From Candidatus Spechtbacteria bacterium SB0662_bin_43 (GTDB lineage: Bacteria; Patescibacteriota; Minisyncoccia; Spechtbacterales; 2-12-FULL-38-22): 38,860 nucleotides of DNA. This document shows, one piece after another, positions 27,594 to 36,336 of the stretch. The position numbers and the translations under genes were made by a program. How positions within the stretch are numbered: the stretch's first letter is position 1; the number at the start of each line of letters is the position of its first letter. Location: assembly GCA_009839835.1 (NCBI GenBank), contig VXOY01000032.1:1-38860 (forward strand), given 5' to 3'. The notes beneath the pieces are model-generated. The model was not told the DNA's origin. It made no database searches and saw nothing but the letters and a program-made list of their open reading frames with translations.

Positions 27594-30500
27594 TTACTCT
27601 GCGTGAAAACCTGTGCCTGCTGGAATTATTTTACCAATAATGACATTCTCTTTCAATCCAGTCAGGTTGTCGCATTTACCCTCAAGCGCTGCACGAATGA
27701 GAATACGAGATGTCTCTTGGAACGACGCAGCAGACAAAAACGAGTCAGTACTCAACGCGACTTTTGTGATACCCAACAAAACAGGAACACTCTTTATAGG
27801 TTGCTTTTTCGCTTTTTTCAACACCTCGTTCTCGTGCTTCAACTGGGCTGTAGAAATGATCTCGCCAACGCTCAATTGCGAATCCTTTGGGTCAATAATT
27901 TTCACCCGTGAGAACATTTGGCGAACAATAATCTCAATGTGCTTATTGTGAATAATCGCTCCATTGGAGTTATAAATTTCCTGTACCTCCATCACGATTT
28001 TTTTCTGCACCTCTTGTTTTGGAACCTGCTTATACAGATCTTTCAAATCAACGTGCCCCTCGGTGAGTTGCGAGCCAGCAACCACTTTCTCGCCTTTGCT
28101 CACGATTACCACCATATCTTGAGGAACTGCGTACTCTTTGATATCGCTCTTCTTCCCCTTTTTTGTCGTTGCATTCCGTGTTTCATATGAGATACGAACA
28201 AGGTACTCGTTGTCTTTTTTCTTAATATCCTTTACCGTACCATTCACATCAGAAATAATTGCCTGCCCTTTTGGAGAACGGGCTTCAAAAATTTCTTCAA
28301 TTCGCGGAAGCCCTTGCGTCACGTCTTGGGCGCTCGCAACACCCCCTGTATGGAATGTACGCATTGTCAGCTGTGTGCCTGGCTCCCCAATTGATTGAGC
28401 AGCAACCACCCCAACCGCAGCACCCTTCTTAACAGGTTCTCCGTTCGCCAGATCCAAACCATAGCAACGTGCGCACAGTCGTTCATCCATACACGACAAC
28501 GGACTGAAAATAAAAAGTGCCTGAATGCTTGTATCCTTACCGATGATTTTTGCTTGTTCGCTCCCAATATGGCTATTGCGCTTCACGATGACTTTGCGAC
28601 CCTTACCTTTAATATCCTTGACCGCCACCCGTCCATACACCTGTTCCTCAAAATCCTGACCCACGTTTTCACTATCAGCACGCAAGACCTCTGCACCATC
28701 CTTATCAGCGCACACATCGTTGTGTATGATAAGATCTTGCGCTACATCAACAAGCCTTCGCGTCAAATACCCTGCCTTTGCAGTACGCAGCGCCGTGTCT
28801 GTTGCCCCTTTTCGTGCGGCGTGCGTCGAAAGAAAGTACTCCAACGTTGTAAGACCCTCTTTATAGCTCGAGGTAACAGGAATTTCCATCGTCTGCCCTG
28901 AGGGGTTGATAACAGAACCCTTCATACCCATCATCTGCACCAGCTGTGTCTTTGAGCCACGCGCACCAGAGGAAACAATCATAGTTACTGATCCATGGTC
29001 ATCAAGGTATGACGAGAGTTTTTCCTCAATCTCTTGTTTGGTGCGATGCCACACCTCAATAATTTTATCGCTACGCTCCTTTGCGCTTAATAACCCTTCC
29101 TCAAACTGTTCTCGAATCGCACCCACCTCAGCAGACGCAGAATCAATAATATCGGATTTTTCGTTTGGAATAGTCAAGTCGTCCATTGCCCACGTTATGC
29201 CTGAGATTGTTGAGTAGTAAAATCCTAAATTTTTAACTTTATCCAACACATCAGTAGTCACATCCATGCCATATAAACTAAAAATATCAGATGTAACTCG
29301 CTTCATAGCGCCTGCGGCAAGTTCTTCGTTCACAAATGGAAAGTCTTCAGGGAGTATCTCATTGAATAGGATACGGCCTGCGGTTGTTTTCACAAAACGC
29401 TCACCTTCTTGTGCGTATTTTTCTAACCGTGCATTGCCTGCTACCCGTACTTGTATCTCTGCTTGTATCGCAATGAGACCTGCATCAAAGGCAAAAATTG
29501 CGTCATTCAAGGATGCAAACGATTTTCCTGTTCCTTCTGCATCTTTTTTGATCTTACTCATCCAGAAACATCCCAATACAATATCTTTTGTTGGGTTCAC
29601 GATTGGCGTACCTGTTGCAGGCTTAATAAGGTTCTTTGACGAGAGCATCAGGGTTCGCGCCTCCTCTTGCGCCTCTTCAGATAACGGAAGGTGTACTGCC
29701 ATCTGGTCTCCATCAAAGTCAGCGTTATACGCTGCACACACAAGCGGATGAAGCTGTATTGCATTACCTTCAATAAGGATAGGTTGGAACGCCTGTATTC
29801 CAAGGCGGTGGAGCGTTGGTGCGCGATTCAGAAGCACATACTTATCTGCTATCACCTCTTCAAGAATAGCCCACACTTCGGGCGGTGCCTCGTCAATCAA
29901 ACGGTTTGCTGCGCGAACATTGAACGCAAGTTCTCGTTCAATGATTTGGTTGATAACAAAAGGACGGAAAAGTTCAAGCGCCATCTTCTTTGGAAGACCA
30001 CACTGCGAAAACAAAAGATCAGGACCCACGACAATAACAGAACGACCAGAATAATCTACTCGCTTACCAAGCAGGTTCTGACGAAATCTCCCCTGTTTCC
30101 CTTTCAACATATCTGCTATCGATTTGAGGGTTCGCTTCCCGCCTGATGACGCAGCGGTGAGCGTCTGACCGCTACGCGCAGAGTTGTCAATCAGCGCATC
30201 AACTGCTTCTTGTAACATCCTTTTCTCATTACGAGTGATAACCTCTGGAGCATTGAGTTCTAACAACCGCTTCAACCTATTGTTTCTATTGATAACTCGC
30301 CTATATAAATCATTGAGATCGCTTGATGCATACCTTCCACCATCAAGCTGAACCATTGGTCGCAACTCAGGCGGTATCATTGGGAGATGAACCAAAAACA
30401 TCCATTCAGGACGAACGCCTGCCCGCTTCATTCTCTCCAAAAGGATAAGCCGCTTCTGTGCCTTATCTTTTTCCAACTTCTTGGCTGACTTCAACTCTTC

Positions 30501-31199
30501 TTGTATCTCTGCGATCTTCCCATCAAAATCTAATTCTTCAAATATCTTTCTTACAGGTGCTGCACCAGTAGATGCTTGGAATATTTCGCCGTACTTCAAG
30601 CTCATATCGTAGTAATCCGACTCATTCAAGATAGCAAGCACCTTCAATTCTTTGAGCCGTGTCAGTTCTGTATCCCTCGCCCTTTTTAGCTCGTCCCGAA
30701 TCTCCAAATCTTTCTCTGTCTTAGACTTCTTTTTGTACTCTTCTTGGACCCGTTGTATAACGTCCTCTCGCTGTTCATCATCGACCGTAACAACAATGTA
30801 ATGGTTGTAGTAAATAACTTTTTCCAGTTTGTTCAAAGGAACATTGAGAATAAGCCCCATAGCGCTTGAGATGCCGCGCAAAAACCAAATATGCGCAACA
30901 GGAACTGCTAACTCAATGTGCCCCATTCTTTCGCGCCGAACGCTGGAACGGGTAACCTCAACACCACACCTATCGCACACAACACCCTTGTAGCGAATCC
31001 GCCTATACTTCCCGCAGTAGCACTCGTAGTCTTTTTCAGGCCCAAATATCCGCTCGTCAAAAAGCCCGTCCCGCTCTGGTTTTTGGGTACGATAATTGAT
31101 TGTCTCTGGTTTGATGACCTCACCGTGCGACCACTCAAGAATATCGTCTGGTGACGCAATTTTTAGTTTTATGGATTTAAAATTGGATACTTTTGCCAT
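27594..31199 (-). CDS. rpoC: DNA-directed RNA polymerase subunit beta'
   Basis: CYCGKYRRIRYKGVVCDRCGVEV zinc finger, NADFDGDQMAVHLPLS catalytic motif. Confidence 0.99.
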   Translation of the reverse strand: MAKVSNFKSIKLKIASPDDILEWSHGEVIKPETINYRTQKPERDGLFDERIFGPEKDYECYCGKYRRIRYKGVVCDRCGVEVTRSSVRRERMGHIELAVPVAHIWFLRGISSAMGLILNVPLNKLEKVIYYNHYIVVTVDDEQREDVIQRVQEEYKKKSKTEKDLEIRDELKRARDTELTRLKELKVLAILNESDYYDMSLKYGEIFQASTGAAPVRKIFEELDFDGKIAEIQEELKSAKKLEKDKAQKRLILLERMKRAGVRPEWMFLVHLPMIPPELRPMVQLDGGRYASSDLNDLYRRVINRNNRLKRLLELNAPEVITRNEKRMLQEAVDALIDNSARSGQTLTAASSGGKRTLKSIADMLKGKQGRFRQNLLGKRVDYSGRSVIVVGPDLLFSQCGLPKKMALELFRPFVINQIIERELAFNVRAANRLIDEAPPEVWAILEEVIADKYVLLNRAPTLHRLGIQAFQPILIEGNAIQLHPLVCAAYNADFDGDQMAVHLPLSEEAQEEARTLMLSSKNLIKPATGTPIVNPTKDIVLGCFWMSKIKKDAEGTGKSFASLNDAIFAFDAGLIAIQAEIQVRVAGNARLEKYAQEGERFVKTTAGRILFNEILPEDFPFVNEELAAGAMKRVTSDIFSLYGMDVTTDVLDKVKNLGFYYSTISGITWAMDDLTIPNEKSDIIDSASAEVGAIREQFEEGLLSAKERSDKIIEVWHRTKQEIEEKLSSYLDDHGSVTMIVSSGARGSKTQLVQMMGMKGSVINPSGQTMEIPVTSSYKEGLTTLEYFLSTHAARKGATDTALRTAKAGYLTRRLVDVAQDLIIHNDVCADKDGAEVLRADSENVGQDFEEQVYGRVAVKDIKGKGRKVIVKRNSHIGSEQAKIIGKDTSIQALFIFSPLSCMDERLCARCYGLDLANGEPVKKGAAVGVVAAQSIGEPGTQLTMRTFHTGGVASAQDVTQGLPRIEEIFEARSPKGQAIISDVNGTVKDIKKKDNEYLVRISYETRNATTKKGKKSDIKEYAVPQDMVVIVSKGEKVVAGSQLTEGHVDLKDLYKQVPKQEVQKKIVMEVQEIYNSNGAIIHNKHIEIIVRQMFSRVKIIDPKDSQLSVGEIISTAQLKHENEVLKKAKKQPIKSVPVLLGITKVALSTDSFLSAASFQETSRILIRAALEGKCDNLTGLKENVIIGKIIPAGTGFHAE

Positions 31200-31200
31200 A

Positions 31201-34200
31201 TTAATCTTCTTTAGTTTCCTCTATTTCTACATTGAGCCCAAGACCTTTAATTTCGTTCACAAGCACGTTGAACGATTCGGGGATATTCGGTTTTTTTATC
31301 TCTTCCCCTTTAATGATTGATTCGTATGCACTGGAGCGACCAAGCACATCGTCTGATTTAATCGTCAGAATTTCCTGTAAATTGTGTGCTGCCCCATACC
31401 CTTCCAGAGCCCACACCTCCATTTCTCCAAATCGCTGCCCTCCGAACTGCGCCTTTCCACCAAGTGGTTGCTGGGTAATAAGAGAATAAGGACCGATAGA
31501 ACGCATATGTATTTTATCCTCAACCATATGCACTAACTTCATAATATACATATACCCAACAGTAACGGGTTGATGGAACGGTTCCCCTGTTTGACCATCT
31601 CGCAACGTAATCTTTCCATCTTCAGGCAGACCTGCTCGCACCAGCTCGCTTTTAATATCTGCCTCTGTTGCACCAGAAAACGCAGGAGTAATCGCCCTGT
31701 AGCCAAGCGTACCAGCAGCCCATCCCAAATGAACCTCCAAGATTTGACCGATATTCATACGGCTCGGTACGCCAAGAGGATTCAGGATAATATCAACAGG
31801 CGTTCCATCAGGAGCAAACGGCATCTCTTCCTCGGGTAATACCCGCGAAATAACTCCTTTGTTTCCATGTCGTCCTGCCAACTTATCCCCTGCCTCAATT
31901 TTGCGCAACTCCGCGATTTCAACCTGTATCTTTTTGATAACTCCTGTTGGTAGCTTCTCGCCATTATCACGAGAAAATACCGTGATACCAACAACTCTCC
32001 CTCGTTTCCCGTGCGGCATCCGTAACGATGTGTCTTTCACGTCTCGTGCCTTTTCACCGAAAATAGCACGCAGCAGTCGTTCTTCGCTTGTCAAATCTGC
32101 CTCGCCCTTTGGTGAAATTTTCCCAACCAAGATGTCGCCAGGACCAACATCAGCACCAATGCGTACGATGCCCTCCTCGTCTAAATTGCGCAACTTATCC
32201 TCGCCAACATTTGGAATATCAGGCGTTGTGATTTCAGGACCTAATTTTGTCTCCCGCACATCAGTACTTTGATCCTCAATGTACACAGAACTCAAAACAT
32301 CGTCCTTTACCAGCCGCTCGTTCAACACAATCGCATCCTCAAAGTTACACCCTCGCCACGACATAAACGCAACCAGTAAATTTTTACCAAGTGATAGAAA
32401 CCCATCTTTTACCGAAGAGGTGTCAGCAAGAATATCACCCTTCTTCACGACAGCCCCAGCGTTGACTTTTGCAGATTGATGAATAACAGTGTACTGGTTG
32501 CCGCGGACAAAATTGTTGAGGTCGTATTGTTTTGTATGGCTTGCCTGTTTTTTTGTCGCGTTGTACCGCACTTTAATGTGCTTTGCATCTGAAGAGACCA
32601 CTTTTCCATTGCTTTCAGCGATCACAAGGAGTCCTGAGTCTCGCGCCACCCGCTCTTCTAAACCAGTGCCCACAAACGGATCCTCGGGTCGGATACATGG
32701 AACCGCCTGCCGTTGCATATTAGAGGCCATCAACGCCCGCTTTGCATCGTCGTGTTCAATAAACGGTACAAGCGCTGTTGCAACCGAGATAAACTGTTTT
32801 GGAGAAACATCAATATACTGTATTTTTTTCGTTGGTATCTGTGTTGGTGTTCCACGAAACCTGCAGCTCACTTCCTTATCTAAAATAACACCATCTTTGA
32901 TAGTAATATCTGTGGTGCCTGCCGCAATGTATGCTCTCTCCTCCTGCAACGCGTTTAGGTAGTGAATCTCGTTCGTTATTTTTCCATTTTTCACAACGTA
33001 GTAAGGGGTCTCCAAAAATCCAAACCCATTGATTCTTGCAAAAATAGACAGCCTCCCCACAAGCCCAATGTTCGGACCCTCAGGAGTCTGTATCGGACAG
33101 ATACGCCCATAGTGGGATGGCTGAACATCTCGCACCTCAAACCCTGCCCTGTCGCGCGTCAACCCACCAGGACCTGTTGCAGAAAGAATCCTCTTGTGCT
33201 CAAGTTCTGCCAATGGATTCGTATTATCCATGAATTGAGACAGCTGGCTGCTTGCAAAAAACTCATTCACAACAGACGCAACGGGACGAATGTTAATAAT
33301 TTGAGACGGTGTAATTGAGTCAATATCCAGAGTAGACATCTTGTCTTTTGCAATCCTCTCCATTCTTGTTAAACCTAGTCGCAGACGATTTTGGAGCGTC
33401 TCACCAACAGAACGAACTCGACGATTTCCCAGATGATCTATATCGTCTGGAACTGCGTCGTGGTCGTTATTCATACGTATAATCTCTGCGATAATCCGTA
33501 TCACATCATTTTTATGGAGAACCCGTTCCTCTTTCGTGTACGAAAATCCATCCTTTGCCTCCTTCGGTGTATCACCTGTTATCTCAAACAACTCCCCCAA
33601 ACGTTGGTCTGTTTTCCACCGCCCAACATTCGACAAATCATACCTGTCAAAATTGAAAAAGGTGTTTTCCACAAGAGACTGCGCGTTTTCAGGCGTCGCA
33701 AGGTCGCCTGGACGAATCCTCTTGTATATTTCAATAAATGCCTCTACTTGGTTTTTCGCAGCGTCTTGTTTGAGGGTCTCTGCAATGTACTGCACGCTCC
33801 CAGTATCAACCTTTTGAAACGCCTTTTTGATATCAGCTGTGCTCATCCCAAACGCACGCAACAACGTTGTTGCTGCAACCTTTCTTTTTCTGTCTATTTT
33901 TACGTAAATAACATCGGTATACTCTGTCTCAAACTCAAGCCACGCACCTCTGTTCGGAATAATCTTGGCACAAAAAAGATGTTTGCCTCGCGACATCACA
34001 TCTGTGAAGAACACTCCTGACGAACGAATAAGTTGAGAAATCATCACTCGACCCACCCCATTGATGATAAAAGTTCCTCGTTCGGTCATAATAGGGAATG
34101 TCCCTAAATAAATCTCCTGCTCTTTGATCTCCCCTGTTTTCTTCACTAAAAGCTGTGCAGTAACGCGCAACGCAGATTCATAAGATGCGTTCTGCCTACG

Positions 34201-34425
34201 CGCCTCTACTTCGTTATACTTTGGTTCCTCAAACTTGTAGTCGCCAAACGATACCTCTAATTCCTTGCCTGAAAAATCAGTAATAGGAGAAACCTCATCC
34301 AGCAACGAACGAAGTCCAGAGGCGAGGAACCATTCGTACGATGCTCGCTGTATCTCCAGTAGGTTTGGTATCTCTGTTTCCTTGTGGGAATACCGAGAAA
34401 AAACTTTTGTTTTGATGGTAGTCAT
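31201..34425 (-). CDS. rpoB: DNA-directed RNA polymerase subunit beta
   Basis: SSQLSQFMDNTNPLAELEHKRILSATGPGGLTRDRAGFEVRDVQPSHYGRICPIQTPEGPNIGL. Confidence 0.99.
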   Translation of the reverse strand: MTTIKTKVFSRYSHKETEIPNLLEIQRASYEWFLASGLRSLLDEVSPITDFSGKELEVSFGDYKFEEPKYNEVEARRQNASYESALRVTAQLLVKKTGEIKEQEIYLGTFPIMTERGTFIINGVGRVMISQLIRSSGVFFTDVMSRGKHLFCAKIIPNRGAWLEFETEYTDVIYVKIDRKRKVAATTLLRAFGMSTADIKKAFQKVDTGSVQYIAETLKQDAAKNQVEAFIEIYKRIRPGDLATPENAQSLVENTFFNFDRYDLSNVGRWKTDQRLGELFEITGDTPKEAKDGFSYTKEERVLHKNDVIRIIAEIIRMNNDHDAVPDDIDHLGNRRVRSVGETLQNRLRLGLTRMERIAKDKMSTLDIDSITPSQIINIRPVASVVNEFFASSQLSQFMDNTNPLAELEHKRILSATGPGGLTRDRAGFEVRDVQPSHYGRICPIQTPEGPNIGLVGRLSIFARINGFGFLETPYYVVKNGKITNEIHYLNALQEERAYIAAGTTDITIKDGVILDKEVSCRFRGTPTQIPTKKIQYIDVSPKQFISVATALVPFIEHDDAKRALMASNMQRQAVPCIRPEDPFVGTGLEERVARDSGLLVIAESNGKVVSSDAKHIKVRYNATKKQASHTKQYDLNNFVRGNQYTVIHQSAKVNAGAVVKKGDILADTSSVKDGFLSLGKNLLVAFMSWRGCNFEDAIVLNERLVKDDVLSSVYIEDQSTDVRETKLGPEITTPDIPNVGEDKLRNLDEEGIVRIGADVGPGDILVGKISPKGEADLTSEERLLRAIFGEKARDVKDTSLRMPHGKRGRVVGITVFSRDNGEKLPTGVIKKIQVEIAELRKIEAGDKLAGRHGNKGVISRVLPEEEMPFAPDGTPVDIILNPLGVPSRMNIGQILEVHLGWAAGTLGYRAITPAFSGATEADIKSELVRAGLPEDGKITLRDGQTGEPFHQPVTVGYMYIMKLVHMVEDKIHMRSIGPYSLITQQPLGGKAQFGGQRFGEMEVWALEGYGAAHNLQEILTIKSDDVLGRSSAYESIIKGEEIKKPNIPESFNVLVNEIKGLGLNVEIEETKED

Positions 34426-34555
34426 AGTGAGTGGGTTTTAGGGTGAAAAAATTACAACAGAACACCTGCCATTGTTACGGCAGTTTCTAAAATGCACTAT
34501 AATAAACCCAGCGTGCGAACATTGATCTCCCGCACACTGCTTGTTTGTTCTTTTT

Positions 34556-34584
34556 ATTGTAATACACTATGTTTATTTCGTCAA
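34556..34584 (-). promoter_or_regulatory. putative rpoBC promoter TTGACG-17-TACAAT
   Basis: Complement of ATTGTA (34556-34561) and CGTCAA (34579-34584), 17-bp spacing, upstream of rpoB. Confidence 0.6.
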
Positions 34585-34610
34585 ACTATGTTTCCCAAGA
34601 AAAAATCATA

Positions 34611-34754
34611 CCTCTCTCTCCCTCATTCTCCCTTCCCTCTCCCTCTTTCTCCTTCTCCTTTCCTCCCCCACCTATCTCTTCCTCTCTTTTCTCTCTCCTT
34701 TTTCCCTCTTCCCCTCCCTCTTTTTTTCTCTTCTCTCTTCCTCCCCCTCCTCTC
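34611..34754. repeat. polypyrimidine/polypurine tract
   Basis: About 144 nt of C/T on + strand with only three purine interruptions (34625, 34670, 34674); 80 nt uninterrupted at 34675-34754. Confidence 0.95.
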
Positions 34755-34905
34755 ACACACTGGAATCTGGAATATGGAACAAAAATAAAAACAGGCAGAT
34801 GGGTTGGTAGGGATACAATTCTTTCAAAAGGTATCGTCAAGGAGTGATTGAAATTAACTGATTTTAGAAAACACGCATTTTTGGGGATAATTCGGTGTTT
34901 TGAAT

Positions 34906-34934
34906 ATTTAATTTCAACCCCCTTGAAATTAAAT
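34906..34934. repeat. 12-bp perfect hairpin ATTTAATTTCAA-ccccc-TTGAAATTAAAT
   Basis: Read directly from sequence; a partial third copy (TTGAAATTAA) lies near 34849-34858. Confidence 0.85.
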
Positions 34935-35051
34935 GAAAGTACGAAACGGCTATGGATATAAAAAGATACCTTTGGTAGAGAAGAATCAATAACACAGAAT
35001 TTGGTCGTACTGAGTTAAGAACATAAATAGGTTCATAGATAAGATTAAAGA

Positions 35052-35084
35052 GTAAATCCCCCCGCTTGTAGCGGGGGGATTACC
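35052..35084 (-). terminator. terminator-like GC hairpin CCCCCCGC-ttgta-GCGGGGGG downstream of the 95-aa ORF
   Basis: 8-bp GC stem located just after the stop at 35087 on the minus strand; weak T-rich tail. Confidence 0.55.
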
Positions 35085-35086
35085 CC

Positions 35087-35374
35087 TCAGAGAAGGAGAG
35101 GAGAGTGCGGCTCCAGGATGTCGCCATCAAATGGCTCCAGGTAGTAGTCAAGGATAGGTCTTCCGTCGTCATGGATGTCAACGGTGTACCACCCTTTTCG
35201 AACCCACCACTCTGGGTGACCATAGTGCTTCTCACAGAGCCTGCAAAAGAATGCTTTACAGGGATTTCTCGCTCCCCTCTCCTTTGCTCGCACCCCATTC
35301 ATCACAACATTGCGATGCCTGGGACACTTCACCTCTCTGCGTCCTGGTACTATATGAGGTCGAATTCCAGGCAT
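35087..35374 (-). CDS. small Cys/His-rich (possible zinc-ribbon) hypothetical protein
   Basis: 95 aa with CPRHRN and CKAFFCRLCEKHYGH; RBS GGGAGG 5 nt upstream; promoter TTGACT-16-TATAAA at 35398-35425. Confidence 0.7.
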   Translation of the reverse strand: MPGIRPHIVPGRREVKCPRHRNVVMNGVRAKERGARNPCKAFFCRLCEKHYGHPEWWVRKGWYTVDIHDDGRPILDYYLEPFDGDILEPHSPLLL

Positions 35375-35397
35375 CTCTGCCTCCCTTCAGTACATTC

Positions 35398-35425
35398 TTT
35401 ATAACATATTTTCAAAAAAAGTCAA
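35398..35425 (-). promoter_or_regulatory. putative promoter TTGACT-16-TATAAA for the 95-aa gene
   Basis: Complement of TTTATA (35398-35403) and AGTCAA (35420-35425). Confidence 0.55.
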
Positions 35426-35465
35426 TACCTATAGCGCCCCTCAATTATTGACTATGACACATATA

Positions 35466-35494
35466 TTGACATAAAGCATATAGTATGTTATGCT
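35466..35494 (+). promoter_or_regulatory. putative sigma70 promoter TTGACA-17-TATGCT
   Basis: -35 at 35466-35471, -10 at 35489-35494, upstream of a 20-aa ORF. Confidence 0.7.
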
Positions 35495-35528
35495 ATATAT
35501 ACCTGTCAGCAGTTAGAAAGGATACGAG

Positions 35529-35591
35529 ATGGACGCCGAGATTGCGACGCTCGCAATCCTTGCTGGGCTTTTCGTTCTCAGTCTGTTGTGA
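35529..35591 (+). CDS. 20-aa hydrophobic peptide MDAEIATLAILAGLFVLSLL
   Basis: ATG...TGA with AGAAAGG RBS 7 nt upstream, framed by a promoter and a terminator. Confidence 0.55.
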   Translation: MDAEIATLAILAGLFVLSLL

Positions 35592-35604
35592 TTGCAGCAC
35601 TCTT

Positions 35605-35638
35605 GCAGAGGAGAGTATAAACCCTCTGCTTTTGTTTT
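35605..35638 (+). terminator. Rho-independent terminator
   Basis: GCAGAGG-...-CCTCTGC followed by TTTTGTTTT. Confidence 0.8.
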
Positions 35639-35710
35639 AATACAATTATTCGGATCTACCCATTGCCTCAACCCTTCTTGTGTAATGTATGCTCCGCAAC
35701 AGAGCATATA

Positions 35711-35751
35711 AACATAATGAACAATTATGGTTTTACCTTGATTGAGTTACT
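35711..35751 (+). repeat. 41-bp inverted repeat, copy 1 (pilin A 5' end)
   Basis: AACATAATGAACAATTATGGTTTTACCTTGATTGAGTTACT; exact reverse complement at 36836-36876. Confidence 0.95.
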
Positions 35752-36256
35752 TGTTGTGATTGCAATTATAGGAACTCTATCTACGATAGGTTTCATTGCT
35801 CTTACATCCTCACAAGAGGGGGCAAATGAGTCCGTGACGGTTAGTGAGTTGCAAACAATACGGTCTGCAATCACTATTAACTATGTATCAGCGGCTGGAC
35901 TACCAGAGGTCGTGGGTGGTAAAGGGGCTATAAAACTAAAGACAAGTACATCGGCAGGTATTTTGGGATGTGAGTTGGCGAATACCGCAAGCTCTATTGG
36001 CACAAAGTTGGCAGGAAAGGTTGAGGGTATTGATTGGAGCAAATATGTGTTCTGTGCTGATAAAGCAGGAAAAGGAGACGGGGCAAGAACGGTTTTGATT
36101 GGTACAGTTGCGGGAGGAGCATTGGATTCAAAACACACATTCTTGGGTGGTAGCGCAAAAGATGTAGTGCCTGTAGGAAATGGAGTAGTAGGCTTAGATT
36201 GTAGCCTAAAAACAGCACCTACAAAAACGATACCCTGTATAAAAATAGAGAAATAA
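35717..36256 (+). CDS. type IV prepilin/pseudopilin A
   Basis: MNNYGFTLIELLVVIAIIGTLSTIGFIAL class III signal/N-terminal helix; start set at the internal ATG 35717. Confidence 0.92.
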   Translation: MNNYGFTLIELLVVIAIIGTLSTIGFIALTSSQEGANESVTVSELQTIRSAITINYVSAAGLPEVVGGKGAIKLKTSTSAGILGCELANTASSIGTKLAGKVEGIDWSKYVFCADKAGKGDGARTVLIGTVAGGALDSKHTFLGGSAKDVVPVGNGVVGLDCSLKTAPTKTIPCIKIEK

Positions 36257-36274
36257 CATAGTGTATTCCTCGCA

Positions 36275-36310
36275 ATACAAAAAACACCTCGTTTGAGGTG
36301 TTTTTTGTAT
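36275..36310. terminator. bidirectional terminator between convergent pilins
   Basis: ATACAAAAAACACCTC-gttt-GAGGTGTTTTTTGTAT. Confidence 0.9.
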
Positions 36311-36336
36311 GATGCTATGTGCAATATGTCTATGGA

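Noticed and set aside
34492-34847. Overlapping ORFs (98, 89, 92 aa +; 84 aa -) in the polypyrimidine tract
   Set aside because: Low-complexity Ser/Pro/Leu/Phe or Glu/Lys/Gly products arise automatically because a C/T-only strand lacks stop codons; no RBS or conserved pattern.
34936-34995. Short ORF MKVRNGYGYKKIPLVEKNQ downstream of the TTGAAATTAA hairpin
   Set aside because: 19 aa with no convincing RBS or promoter; not supported.
35105-35404. 99-aa plus-strand ORF overlapping the Cys/His-rich gene
   Set aside because: The minus-strand ORF has the promoter, RBS and motif-like Cys/His content; the plus ORF does not.
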